Virus record (IMG/VR): IMGVR_UViG_3300034012_001094
Coordinates: 1 to 20,687 of that record
Source of the DNA: a virus
Length of the DNA: 20,687 bases
Direction: 5' to 3' (one strand)
A program made the position numbers and the translations under genes. The first letter of the stretch is position 1; each line of letters starts with the position of its first letter. The notes below the pieces were generated by a model. It had not been told where the DNA came from and made no database searches. It worked only from the letters and a program-made list of their open reading frames with translations. Shown in pieces: positions 6,313 to 12,657 of the stretch.

Positions 6313-9300
6313 ATGGGCATTCGTTACGATGCCAACGCCCGCAAATGGGTTGTCACGAACGAAAGAACTGATTATCCGACCAATTACCAAACGGATTATC
6401 AGACGAATCGCCCTACCGATTATCCGACAAACTTAAATACCCAAAACCCTTACCATACCTGGGGTGTCATCCGGGACCGTAACGGGAATATCATCAGAGA
6501 AGACTGGACTACCACGACTAACTGGGGTGGCGTCAAGTTTCAACCCTATCTTCCTACCAATCTTCAGACAGATTTACCAACTAACTTAAGGACTGATTTT
6601 CCAACTGATTTAAAAAGAACAGAAACATATAACGAGTTTGTTTGTTATGTCAGAATTTTTGGCGGTTGTTTATATGGAGACAACGAAAGAAGAACGCGAA
6701 CTGTTAATGATTCAGAAAGGAACCAGGCTAACCGTCAAAAAAACAACGAGAATGCACAAACTAATACAAACAATAGGGCGACTAATTTAGCGAATGCTCA
6801 AACCAACGCTAATAACGCAAAGGCAAACATTGAGATTGAAAAAACAAACACACGAATTCAAGGCGAGAACCAAAATTTATACACAGTTAATACCGATAAC
6901 TTAAACACAAACACAACCAATACTCAGCTGAACGCAACCAACAAAGCGCTCAACGAAGAAGCGTTTGCCTTAAATCAAAAAAACACTCAACTTAATAACG
7001 AGAACACCAAGCTCAATACTCAAAACACAGCTCGGAACAATCTTTATTCACAGACCGTATCTATTGCTTCTACCACCCAAGGGGGAGATTACGTTGGCAA
7101 ACGTGATCAGCTCTCTGCGCAAACTTTAATCAATGCAGGTATTCCTGCTTCTGAAGCTCAAAGTTTAGTTGACAGCATCAAGGGCAACTACAAACTGTTT
7201 TACCAGACGGAAAAGTTGGTGCCATGGGATTCAAAGCTTGGAGCCCAACCACCACACGGTACGTTTGATCCTGCTTATTACAAGCAGCAAAACCAGGCCG
7301 TTGTACAAGCCTGGAATAACGCTGTTGCTAATGATGATTTAGATATTACACAACGTTATGGTGAGAATAATTTTTACTGGCAACACTACACTAACGTCGG
7401 TAAAAACCAAGGTCTACGTGGCAATAAAGCGGAAGACACGATTGCCGCAGGGCGCTACACAGAAGCTGCCCTGACGGATAAAGAGCTTCAGGATATTCGC
7501 GATTACCAATTAGGTGTTGATTCCGACACAATCACCCAGCGTTTGTTGAATATCCCAGAAGTCACAAACCAATGGACAAAAGCCCGCCAGGGGGATCCTT
7601 ATTGGCAGAATCTCGCAAAACAAAAGTATTTAGATGTCAATAAGGCAGAAGATTTTGCTGCGTTGTTTCGTTTGTCTGAACGTCCGGAGGACAAGCAAGT
7701 TGTTTTGAACTACAACGTTAATGCTGGTACTGGCATTACTCAGCTAGAGGACGCTATCAATGAAGCCATTGGTTCCAAGGCTCAGGTTGACGTAAAGAAA
7801 TTTGCTGCTTTGAATCAAACGATTCTTAAAGATACGATCCAGGAGATGAAGCGTGTCAAAGCAGAGCAGGAAATGATGGGTTTCTACCGTGGCTTCAGCG
7901 GCTTCTCTGAAGTGATGGACATCAACAAGGAGCTTGCTAACAATATCCTCGGTGACACGGGGGTTGGCGGCATCCTTTCCTATACGTCTGCTGGCAAGGC
8001 AGAAGAAGATCTCCTTGGTGCGCTCCAGAACGTCACTGGGATGCGGAGCAATGTGGCCTACAACTGGCAGCAGTGGTTTGATAAAGCCATTAAAGATAAG
8101 TACGGCATTGATTACTCCTTGTTTGAACCCCTGGAGGAGAAGAAAGATATCATCTCGGCGTTTACCAAAACCGACAAGAAAGCATTTGATGCTGCCACAG
8201 GTAAGTTCAATGATGAGTTCTTGAAATCTGCTGGTTTTGATTCGACCGAAAATCTGGTTGCGTTTCTGGAGAAGCAAGGGGAAGAAGGTACCAAAATCTT
8301 GAACGCAATCAAGGGAGATCCGGGAGAGGCTGCAAACGCAATCTTGGTACCGATTCAATCACGTCTGGAAGCAGATATCAAAACCCTTGACGAAACCAAA
8401 GATCGAGGCATTGCTGTTTCATACACCCTTGGTGATGCAACAGAGATGATGAATATCGAAGCTCAATTTGCCAGAAACTACATTGATGAATACCTGGTAC
8501 CAAGGTTCAGCACTGCTCGTTCCATGGATGAATTTGTCGAATACCTTGATGTTCGGCAAGAAGAGAAAAACCCCTTCCAAACCCAAGATACCTATGACGC
8601 GATTAAAACAATCGGTGAGCTGTACAGTAAGAAATATCTGGATGACATTCGGCAGCAAGGTGCCAGAGGGTTTGATTCGGAGTTTTACTTCAATCCCACG
8701 GGTGATACATCGCGTCAAGATGCGTACGCAAAACAAAAACAAACAGTGGAAGAAGATTGGCAAAAAGCAAAGGCAGGCGATCCTTACTGGACTACTCAGC
8801 TGTACCGTTTTGGCATTGATGTAAACAACAAAGCTGCATTTGCACGCATGCACTTTGAGGTCAAGGGTCAGGGCCAGGGCTTTGATGCGGCTGACGACAT
8901 CACCAACGCAAGCAAGGTCAAGGATTTTCTGTACCAGACGGTGATTCCTGTCATGAAGGAAGAAGCCTTCAAGTCGGATCCGGTCTTTGGTCAGTTCATT
9001 ACCCCAGAAGAGTTTGCAGATGAGATGCTGCGGGGCCTGGATCCCGACCAAACACCAGATGCCTGGAAGGAGCTGCTCCAGCGGTACGGCCTCAGTAGCT
9101 TTGCCGGGACCATTGATGAGTTGAAGCAGTACATCGTCGAGACGCTGCGCACCGGATCAGCTCAGGACATTCGAGAGCAGATTAAGTTCCTTAACGAAAA
9201 ACGTCAAAAGCCAACTCAAGAAATCTTGGGCGTTACTTACATTGATCGTCCCGAAGATTACAAGGATGAGATGGCAAAACCAACGACAGAGTTGTATGCC

Positions 9301-9648
9301 ATCTTCCAGAAGTCTGGCTATCAAGGAACAGAAGATGAGTTCTACACCAATATGTTCCCTGATCTGGATCGAACTGAGCAGGTTCTCCTCACCAAGGCAG
9401 GTAGGGATGACGCGCTGAAATCCTATGGTCTTGATCTTTCAGATCCATTTGCATCCCTTGGAACAATTGAAAGCTTCTTCCCTGAAGATCAACAGGAGCA
9501 GGATAAAGAAACTGCCAAGGAAACTGCTAAGGATTTCTATACAAGTTATTTTAAAATTGGAGAAGATGATGATGACGACGAAACGCAGAAATCTGCTGCC
9601 GCCCAATCTCTTCTTGGTGAATTCACTTCCATGTTCAAGGGCCTGTAA
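6313..9648 (+). CDS. 1111-residue virion protein with Thr-tetrad and Asn-heptad repeats
   Basis: The largest protein in the window. Residues 19-46 and 81-100 are four-residue repeats (T-D/N-Y/L-P/Q). Residues 150-240 are thirteen consecutive heptads with Asn at position two in every one, which suggests a long fibrous or coiled-coil stalk. From ~318 (FDPAYYKQQNQAVVQAW, then YGENNFYWQHYTNVGKNQG) it resembles the FDPxYYxxxNPDV / HYxxxGxxEG modules of cyanobacterial secreted proteins. A GDPYW-centred segment occurs twice (residues 427 and 822). The last 40 residues hold an acidic DDDDDE run and end LLGEFTSMFKGL. No long hydrophobic segments are seen, so a classical tape measure is unlikely. The gene is followed by a TAATG junction. 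A structural role, perhaps tail or an ejected protein, is inferred; the family is not known to me. Confidence 0.75.
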   Translation: MGIRYDANARKWVVTNERTDYPTNYQTDYQTNRPTDYPTNLNTQNPYHTWGVIRDRNGNIIREDWTTTTNWGGVKFQPYLPTNLQTDLPTNLRTDFPTDLKRTETYNEFVCYVRIFGGCLYGDNERRTRTVNDSERNQANRQKNNENAQTNTNNRATNLANAQTNANNAKANIEIEKTNTRIQGENQNLYTVNTDNLNTNTTNTQLNATNKALNEEAFALNQKNTQLNNENTKLNTQNTARNNLYSQTVSIASTTQGGDYVGKRDQLSAQTLINAGIPASEAQSLVDSIKGNYKLFYQTEKLVPWDSKLGAQPPHGTFDPAYYKQQNQAVVQAWNNAVANDDLDITQRYGENNFYWQHYTNVGKNQGLRGNKAEDTIAAGRYTEAALTDKELQDIRDYQLGVDSDTITQRLLNIPEVTNQWTKARQGDPYWQNLAKQKYLDVNKAEDFAALFRLSERPEDKQVVLNYNVNAGTGITQLEDAINEAIGSKAQVDVKKFAALNQTILKDTIQEMKRVKAEQEMMGFYRGFSGFSEVMDINKELANNILGDTGVGGILSYTSAGKAEEDLLGALQNVTGMRSNVAYNWQQWFDKAIKDKYGIDYSLFEPLEEKKDIISAFTKTDKKAFDAATGKFNDEFLKSAGFDSTENLVAFLEKQGEEGTKILNAIKGDPGEAANAILVPIQSRLEADIKTLDETKDRGIAVSYTLGDATEMMNIEAQFARNYIDEYLVPRFSTARSMDEFVEYLDVRQEEKNPFQTQDTYDAIKTIGELYSKKYLDDIRQQGARGFDSEFYFNPTGDTSRQDAYAKQKQTVEEDWQKAKAGDPYWTTQLYRFGIDVNNKAAFARMHFEVKGQGQGFDAADDITNASKVKDFLYQTVIPVMKEEAFKSDPVFGQFITPEEFADEMLRGLDPDQTPDAWKELLQRYGLSSFAGTIDELKQYIVETLRTGSAQDIREQIKFLNEKRQKPTQEILGVTYIDRPEDYKDEMAKPTTELYAIFQKSGYQGTEDEFYTNMFPDLDRTEQVLLTKAGRDDALKSYGLDLSDPFASLGTIESFFPEDQQEQDKETAKETAKDFYTSYFKIGEDDDDDETQKSAAAQSLLGEFTSMFKGL
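6367..6612 (+). repeat. Two blocks of a Thr-Asp/Asn tetrapeptide repeat
   Basis: Within the 1111-residue protein, Thr recurs every fourth residue at 19, 23, 27, 31, 35, 39, 43 and again at 82, 86, 90, 94, 98. Units are mostly TDYP, TNYQ, TNLQ and TDLP, with Asp and Asn nearly alternating. A 35-residue Trp-containing segment separates the blocks. Confidence 0.85.
6760..7032 (+). repeat. Thirteen Asn heptads
   Basis: Residues 150-240 of the 1111-residue protein divide into 13 seven-residue units, for example TNTNNRA, TNLANAQ, LNATNKA, LNQKNTQ, LNNENTK. Asn is at unit position two in all 13 and often also at five; position one changes from Thr to Leu along the array. Confidence 0.85.
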
Positions 9649-10019
9649 TGTCAGACAAACGTAAGAAAGCTGCTAAGGCCGCGAAGATCGCCAAGGATCA
9701 GATGGCGTGCAACAAACCACGCCGCACTCCTGGGCACCCCACAAAATCTCACGTTGTTAAAGCATGTAAAGGCGGAGAGGAGAAGATCATCCGCTTCGGC
9801 CAGCAGGGTGTAGAAGGCGCTGGCAAGAATCCCCAGAGCGCCAAGGACAAGGCCAGGAAGAAGTCATATTACGCAAGGCATAACGCCCAAGATCCGAATC
9901 CCGACATAATGTCTGCCCGCTACTGGAGCCATCGAGTAAAGTGGATGATCTTAGGTGGTATACTAGGGGCTGATGCAATTACGCAATGCCTTCACAGCGT
10001 TGGAACTATGTTGACGTAA
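9648..10019 (+). CDS. Basic conserved phage protein (CNKPRRTPGHP family, probably DUF5872)
   Basis: A 123-residue, strongly basic protein. TAATG overlaps the previous stop, and AAGGG lies six bases upstream. It has a Lys-rich N-terminus, then CNKPRRTPGHPTKSHVVKAC, then KIIRFGQQGVEGAGKN, then a KARKKSYYARHNAQ segment and MSARYWSHRVKW. I know this pattern from many phages and some giant viruses as a domain of unknown function (DUF5872, named from memory). Family members usually end soon after the VKW, so the last ~24 residues (ILGGILGADAITQCLHSVG...), which overlap the HNH gene, may be a recent extension. Role unknown; the charge suggests contact with nucleic acid. Confidence 0.75.
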   Translation: MSDKRKKAAKAAKIAKDQMACNKPRRTPGHPTKSHVVKACKGGEEKIIRFGQQGVEGAGKNPQSAKDKARKKSYYARHNAQDPNPDIMSARYWSHRVKWMILGGILGADAITQCLHSVGTMLT

Positions 10020-10411
10020 AGTGTTCGAGTTGTAACAAAGAAGCAAAGATCAGGATTGATCAGTTTAATAGGCGAGGGAAAACTTGGGAATGTAGATCTT
10101 GCGTCTATAAAGGCAGAAAACTAGATATTAAAGATCCTTCCGCTCGCCATGATCCCGTTAAAAAAGGAGCATGGAATAGTTATTACAGAGCAAAAGGCAG
10201 ATGTAACTCAGGTCATTATGGTTATTACACAAACATTGAGTTTAAATTTAATTCTTTTGATGAGTTTTACGCCGAATTAGGGCCGCGACCAGAAGGAATG
10301 AGCTTAGACCGCATTGACAATCTTGGACATTATGAGCCAGGTAATGTCCGCTGGGCTACCCATCAAGAGCAATGCAACAACCGGCGTGCTCGTGGCTCAG
10401 TTTCCAGGTAA
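9986..10411 (+). CDS. HNH-type homing-like endonuclease
   Basis: A 141-residue protein. The N-terminus has a zinc ribbon (Cys13/Cys16 and Cys36/Cys39). The middle (AWNSYYRAKGRCN) and the C-terminal core SLDRIDNLGHYEPGNVRWAT followed by QEQCNNRR (residues 106-134) are the signature of the phage HNH group that often travels as free-standing homing endonucleases. It overlaps the end of the previous gene by 34 bases in another frame and has only a distant AGGGG upstream, so it may be translated at a low level. Its base composition is more AT-rich than its neighbours, which fits recent transfer. It would nick or cut DNA lacking the insert. Confidence 0.8.
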   Translation: MPSQRWNYVDVKCSSCNKEAKIRIDQFNRRGKTWECRSCVYKGRKLDIKDPSARHDPVKKGAWNSYYRAKGRCNSGHYGYYTNIEFKFNSFDEFYAELGPRPEGMSLDRIDNLGHYEPGNVRWATHQEQCNNRRARGSVSR

Positions 10412-10437
10412 AGTGGTGACGCCAACTCATTCCTGTC

Positions 10438-10563
10438 ATGGCAAAACCCAAGTCATCCGCAACTGTCAAAATCGAGTCCAAGCCCAAGAAAACACGTCAA
10501 GGTCAAGGGCAAAACAGTTTGCCTAACCATGGCCGCAAAAAGATGCGCGGTCAGGGAAAGTAA
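10438..10563 (+). CDS. 41-residue basic protein ending RGQGK
   Basis: A short frame from ATG 10438 to TAA 10561-10563. It begins MAKPKSSATVKIESKPKKTR, continues with a Gln/Gly run and ends NHGRKKMRGQGK. About a third of the residues are Lys or Arg. I recognise the KPKKTRQG...GRKKxRGQGK pattern from small cyanophage proteins annotated as hypothetical, which makes it real rather than noise. It starts 26 bases after the HNH gene. A nucleic-acid- or ribosome-binding role is possible by charge only. Confidence 0.65.
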   Translation: MAKPKSSATVKIESKPKKTRQGQGQNSLPNHGRKKMRGQGK

Positions 10564-10587
10564 CACCCTATTTTTAATCTGTGTAAT

Positions 10588-10612
10588 ATGGGAGTACTTG
10601 TTGTACTCCCAT
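10588..10612 (+). promoter_or_regulatory. Perfect hairpin enclosing the endolysin start codon
   Basis: Arms ATGGGAGTAC (10588-10597) and GTACTCCCAT (10603-10612) pair perfectly over 10 bp around a TTGTT loop. The right arm contains the first two bases of the endolysin ATG (10611-10613), and the left arm holds the only Shine-Dalgarno-like bases (GGGAG). TAATAT at 10584-10589 could be a -10 box placing the start of transcription inside the left arm. No T-run follows, so this is not a simple terminator. Phage T4 controls its lysozyme gene e by a comparable RNA hairpin. Confidence 0.55.
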
Positions 10613-11264
10613 GCCAACTTTGAGGGAAGCTGTTGAATTAATTCGGAAGTATGAAGGCTTCAGCGAAAAAGCGTTCCCCGCTGATGACACTGGGACTTAT
10701 TCAATCGGTTACGGCACTCAATACTATCCTGATGGGTCTCCTGTTAAACAAGGGCAGTGGTGCACCAAGGAAAAGGCCTTGGAGTATCTGTGCAAGGAAG
10801 TAAAAGCAATTCAAGGTCTACTGTCGGAGCTAGATATTCATCTTGATAACTCTGCCGAACAGGCATTGATTTCATTCATCCACTCGGTAGGTTGGAAGCC
10901 CTTCCTCTACAGCACCATTGTGGACTGCATCCAGCAGGATGATTGGGCTGGAGTGGCAGAAGAGATTACACGCTGGATCTTTGATGAGAACCACAGGGTA
11001 ATCGGTGGACTCATTGACCGCAGACGAGAAGAGGTAGATCTGCTCCTGCGAGAGATTGATGAAAATCCCTGGTGCTCTACCGAAGTTTTGATGTCGGCCT
11101 TCCGCAACTACAGCGCTGCACCACACCAGGTCAGGGCTATTCGCCAGCTGGAAGAGAACATCAATCCTTATGTGCTAGCGCAGTTTGCTAACGAATTCAA
11201 GGTAAATGAGGACCCTTGGAAACTGGACGACGCAAAAGAAATAGAATCGTTATTCGCAAGCTAG
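10611..11264 (+). CDS. Endolysin, T4-lysozyme-like (GH24)
   Basis: A 217-residue muramidase predicted to cut peptidoglycan at lysis. EGFSEKAFPADDTGTYSIGYG gives Glu15 and Asp25 in the place of the T4 Glu11 and Asp20; Ser31 stands where T4 has Thr26, and there is one extra residue between Glu and Asp. Residues 81-144 carry the rest of the fold: AEQALISFIHSVGW, STIVDCIQQDDW, RWIF and IGGLIDRRREEVDLL. T4 lysozyme has 164 residues; here about 60 extra helical residues follow (SAFRNYSAAPHQVRAIRQLE). No signal peptide is seen, so a holin is needed; none is adjacent, though a one-pass membrane protein lies at 15371. The start codon sits in a hairpin. Confidence 0.85.
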   Translation: MPTLREAVELIRKYEGFSEKAFPADDTGTYSIGYGTQYYPDGSPVKQGQWCTKEKALEYLCKEVKAIQGLLSELDIHLDNSAEQALISFIHSVGWKPFLYSTIVDCIQQDDWAGVAEEITRWIFDENHRVIGGLIDRRREEVDLLLREIDENPWCSTEVLMSAFRNYSAAPHQVRAIRQLEENINPYVLAQFANEFKVNEDPWKLDDAKEIESLFAS

Positions 11265-11267
11265 CCT

Positions 11268-11273
11268 TAAAAT
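11268..11273 (+). promoter_or_regulatory. TAAAAT box before the NblA-like gene
   Basis: TAAAAT in the 24-base gap between the endolysin and the NblA-like gene, 15 bases before ATG 11289 and 27 before the alternative ATG 11301. Weak evidence by itself. Confidence 0.25.
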
Positions 11274-11288
11274 AGTTTCATCAAAGCC

Positions 11289-11594
11289 ATGAAGGACGCA
11301 ATGGAGAGGTCAGTGGAACCACGGGAGTTCGAACTACCACTGGAACTCCAGTTTTCAATGCGGAAGGCTGAGATGGTAGCCCAGGAAATGACCTGGGAAG
11401 AGTTGCATGCTGCTCTGCTTAACCTCTACCACCAGCGCCTGATGGAGTGGCAAGCAGTCAAGGAGATTCTCCAGGACGAGAACATCCAGTTAGATTTCGA
11501 CGTTCCCACTGATCTGGAACTGCAAGAACTCGCCGCTGCCTGCGCGTTCTACGAAGACAGCGACGACGATGATGACGAGCTTCAGCCGTTCTGA
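11289..11594 (+). CDS. nblA: NblA-like protein (phycobilisome degradation adaptor) with acidic tail
   Basis: A 101-residue protein. Residues 14-61 align without gaps to NblA as I remember it: FELPLELQFSMRK matches the LSLEQQFSxR box, Met34-Thr35 and Glu37-Glu38-Leu39 match M/I-S-x-E-D/E-L, and LLNLYHQRLM matches FLVxLYxQMM. NblA is a ~60-residue helical-hairpin dimer that hooks phycobilisomes to the Clp protease. This one has ~35 extra residues ending in EDSDDDDDELQPF. It follows the endolysin and converges with the DUF3310 gene by 13 bases. GAAGGA at 11291-11296 would better serve the ATG at 11301 (97 residues), so the start is uncertain. No database check was possible; a structural look-alike cannot be excluded. 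Confidence 0.6.
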   Translation: MKDAMERSVEPREFELPLELQFSMRKAEMVAQEMTWEELHAALLNLYHQRLMEWQAVKEILQDENIQLDFDVPTDLELQELAAACAFYEDSDDDDDELQPF

Positions 11595-11602
11595 ATTTCG
11601 TC
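11574..11602. terminator. Hairpin over a convergent stop-stop overlap
   Basis: GACGA, two bases, TTCAG, loop CCGTT, CTGAA, two bases, TCGTC: two perfect five-bp stems separated by a symmetric two-base internal loop. It spans the stops of the NblA-like gene (+, 11594) and the DUF3310 gene (-, 11582). No T-run, so a bidirectional terminator is plausible but unproven. Confidence 0.4.
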
Positions 11603-12091
11603 CAGTTCAATCAAGCGATCCAGATACCACTGTGCCTTCTTCAGTGATTCTATCCCGCCTTTATGGCGCTCACGCCAAAGATACTTGGCGATATTACCCT
11701 TTAGATAACCTCGGAATTCTTCTAAAGTCTGCTGGGCTTCGATTGCTTCGATACATTCGATCCCGCCGTCAGTGTAATGAGACGGATGGTTGACCACATC
11801 CTCTTGAATTACAGGAGGCCCCTGGATCGTAAACACAGGATTTGATGGGCTGGCCCAGGGTACCGGGCAAACCCCATCCTTACATTCGAGGGTTTCTACC
11901 GGCGCAAACCACGACGTTTTGCCGACAGTTCCTTCATTTCCTCCGTCGGACCCTCCAGTTCCAGTACCAAGGCTTTTGGCTTCGGGCTGGCTCCCATTGC
12001 CATTCCTTCCTCCGCCGATGGGATGTAACCCGTCAGGCCCGGACGACCCTCCGACAGTGACAGGTTCTGTCTCTCGTTCCCTTCTTGACAT
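11582..12091 (-). CDS. DUF3310 protein (T7 gp1.7 type), start uncertain
   Basis: The frame from ATG 12091 gives 169 residues. Residues 100-163 are a clear DUF3310 domain: VNHPSHYTDGGIECIEAI, then FRGYLKGNIAKYLWR, then KKAQWYLDRLI. Phage T7 gp1.7, of this family, is a nucleotide kinase; many members are uncharacterised. Residues ~13-57 are Gly/Ser/Asn-rich and lie antisense-free but in another frame over 11896-12237, so they look like a shadow rather than protein. From KTSWFAPVETLECKDG onward the sequence looks real again, yet no ATG or GTG lies there; the next in-frame GTG is at 11836. A -1 shift from the overlapping upstream frame at an AAAA run (11917-11920) would join them. The domain is certain, the 5' end is not. 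Confidence 0.75.
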   Translation of the reverse strand: MSRRERETEPVTVGGSSGPDGLHPIGGGRNGNGSQPEAKSLGTGTGGSDGGNEGTVGKTSWFAPVETLECKDGVCPVPWASPSNPVFTIQGPPVIQEDVVNHPSHYTDGGIECIEAIEAQQTLEEFRGYLKGNIAKYLWRERHKGGIESLKKAQWYLDRLIELDEIQNG

Positions 12092-12237
12092 GCAACCAGA
12101 CCTCGGTTGTACATATCTTGCAATGGTACATCATTTTGCTCATTGTCGAGTGGAGCACCAAAATCTTCTTCCGTCAGACAACGGGACTTCACTTCATCTT
12201 GTACAAATGCATCCAAGAAGGCAGCTGGGCTATGCAT
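11896..12237 (-). CDS. Hypothetical protein overlapping the DUF3310 frame
   Basis: A 113-residue frame starting MHSPAAFLDAFVQDEVKSRC and ending ELSAKRRGLRR. Its composition is that of a normal soluble protein (balanced acidic and basic residues, e.g. LTEEDFGAPLDNEQNDVPLQ), much better than the Gly-rich frame that overlaps it. The start is 39 bases from the divergent gene at 12277. It overlaps the DUF3310 frame by 196 bases. Either it is an independent gene, or it is the N-terminal half of one gene whose C-terminal half is the DUF3310 domain, joined by -1 frameshifting or separated by a sequencing indel. Function unknown. Confidence 0.55.
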   Translation of the reverse strand: MHSPAAFLDAFVQDEVKSRCLTEEDFGAPLDNEQNDVPLQDMYNRGLVACQEGNERQNLSLSEGRPGLTGYIPSAEEGMAMGASPKPKALVLELEGPTEEMKELSAKRRGLRR

Positions 12238-12276
12238 CGTATTAAGCGCTAGAACTACTTCTTTTACAATAATACT

Positions 12277-12657
12277 ATGGCAAGATTCTTTGATCCCACC
12301 TACGATCCCAGGCAGGACTCTGGTAGTTCTGGCTCTGAAGTAACGGATCTACATCCCGAACGTAATTACGATACGGACTTACGTCGTATTGAGGAGTCCG
12401 AACGTCCTGACGTTGAAGCGATTAATGACGATCAAGCACGTATTAAACGCTTCATTACGTCAGCCAAGGCAGCCAATAAGTTCAAGCAGAAGGCTTCCAT
12501 TGATGAGCCAACGCTCCGTGGCGAAACACCCCGTTCAGAAGCTGTGATTGGTGGTGTAGAAGTCCCCAGCACAGGCGATGAGTATGGGAAAGTCGGCAGT
12601 GTTGGTTACGCCAAGAAACCCAGGCCACAGTCGGGGACGTTCTACGGCTTTAGCTAA
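12277..12657 (+). CDS. Small hypothetical protein, lone plus-strand gene among minus genes
   Basis: A 126-residue polar protein (MARFFDPTYDPRQDSGSSGS) with a charged first half (NYDTDLRRIEESERPDVEAI), a Lys-rich middle (AKAANKFKQKAS) and a Gly/Ser-rich end GTFYGFS. It is probably partly disordered; no membrane segment. It diverges from the minus-strand gene at 12237 with only 39 bases between, and TACAAT at 12265-12270 is just six bases before the ATG, so its mRNA may have almost no leader. It converges with 12654-12860, sharing four bases and a hairpin. Family not recognised; the disordered, charged type is common among minor virion proteins. Confidence 0.65.
   Translation: MARFFDPTYDPRQDSGSSGSEVTDLHPERNYDTDLRRIEESERPDVEAINDDQARIKRFITSAKAANKFKQKASIDEPTLRGETPRSEAVIGGVEVPSTGDEYGKVGSVGYAKKPRPQSGTFYGFS

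Noticed and set aside
7744-9051. Long minus-strand frames (204 and 210 codons) inside the 1111-residue gene
   Set aside because: They are antisense to a clear coding region, and their translations are Phe/Leu/Cys-rich in a way typical of reversed Glu/Lys/Asp-rich coding.
6313-9648. Tail tape-measure identity for the 1111-residue protein
   Set aside because: No long hydrophobic segments and no tail-chaperone frameshift genes just upstream; the repeats and FDPxYY modules fit a different structural role.
10588-10623. An 11-codon upstream frame starting in the hairpin and overlapping the endolysin start
   Set aside because: It follows from the palindrome itself; there is no separate evidence for translation.
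11919-12245. Plus-strand Pro/Ser-rich frames opposite the DUF3310 region
   Set aside because: They are reverse images of the minus-strand genes; Pro-rich strings arise from reversed Gly codons.
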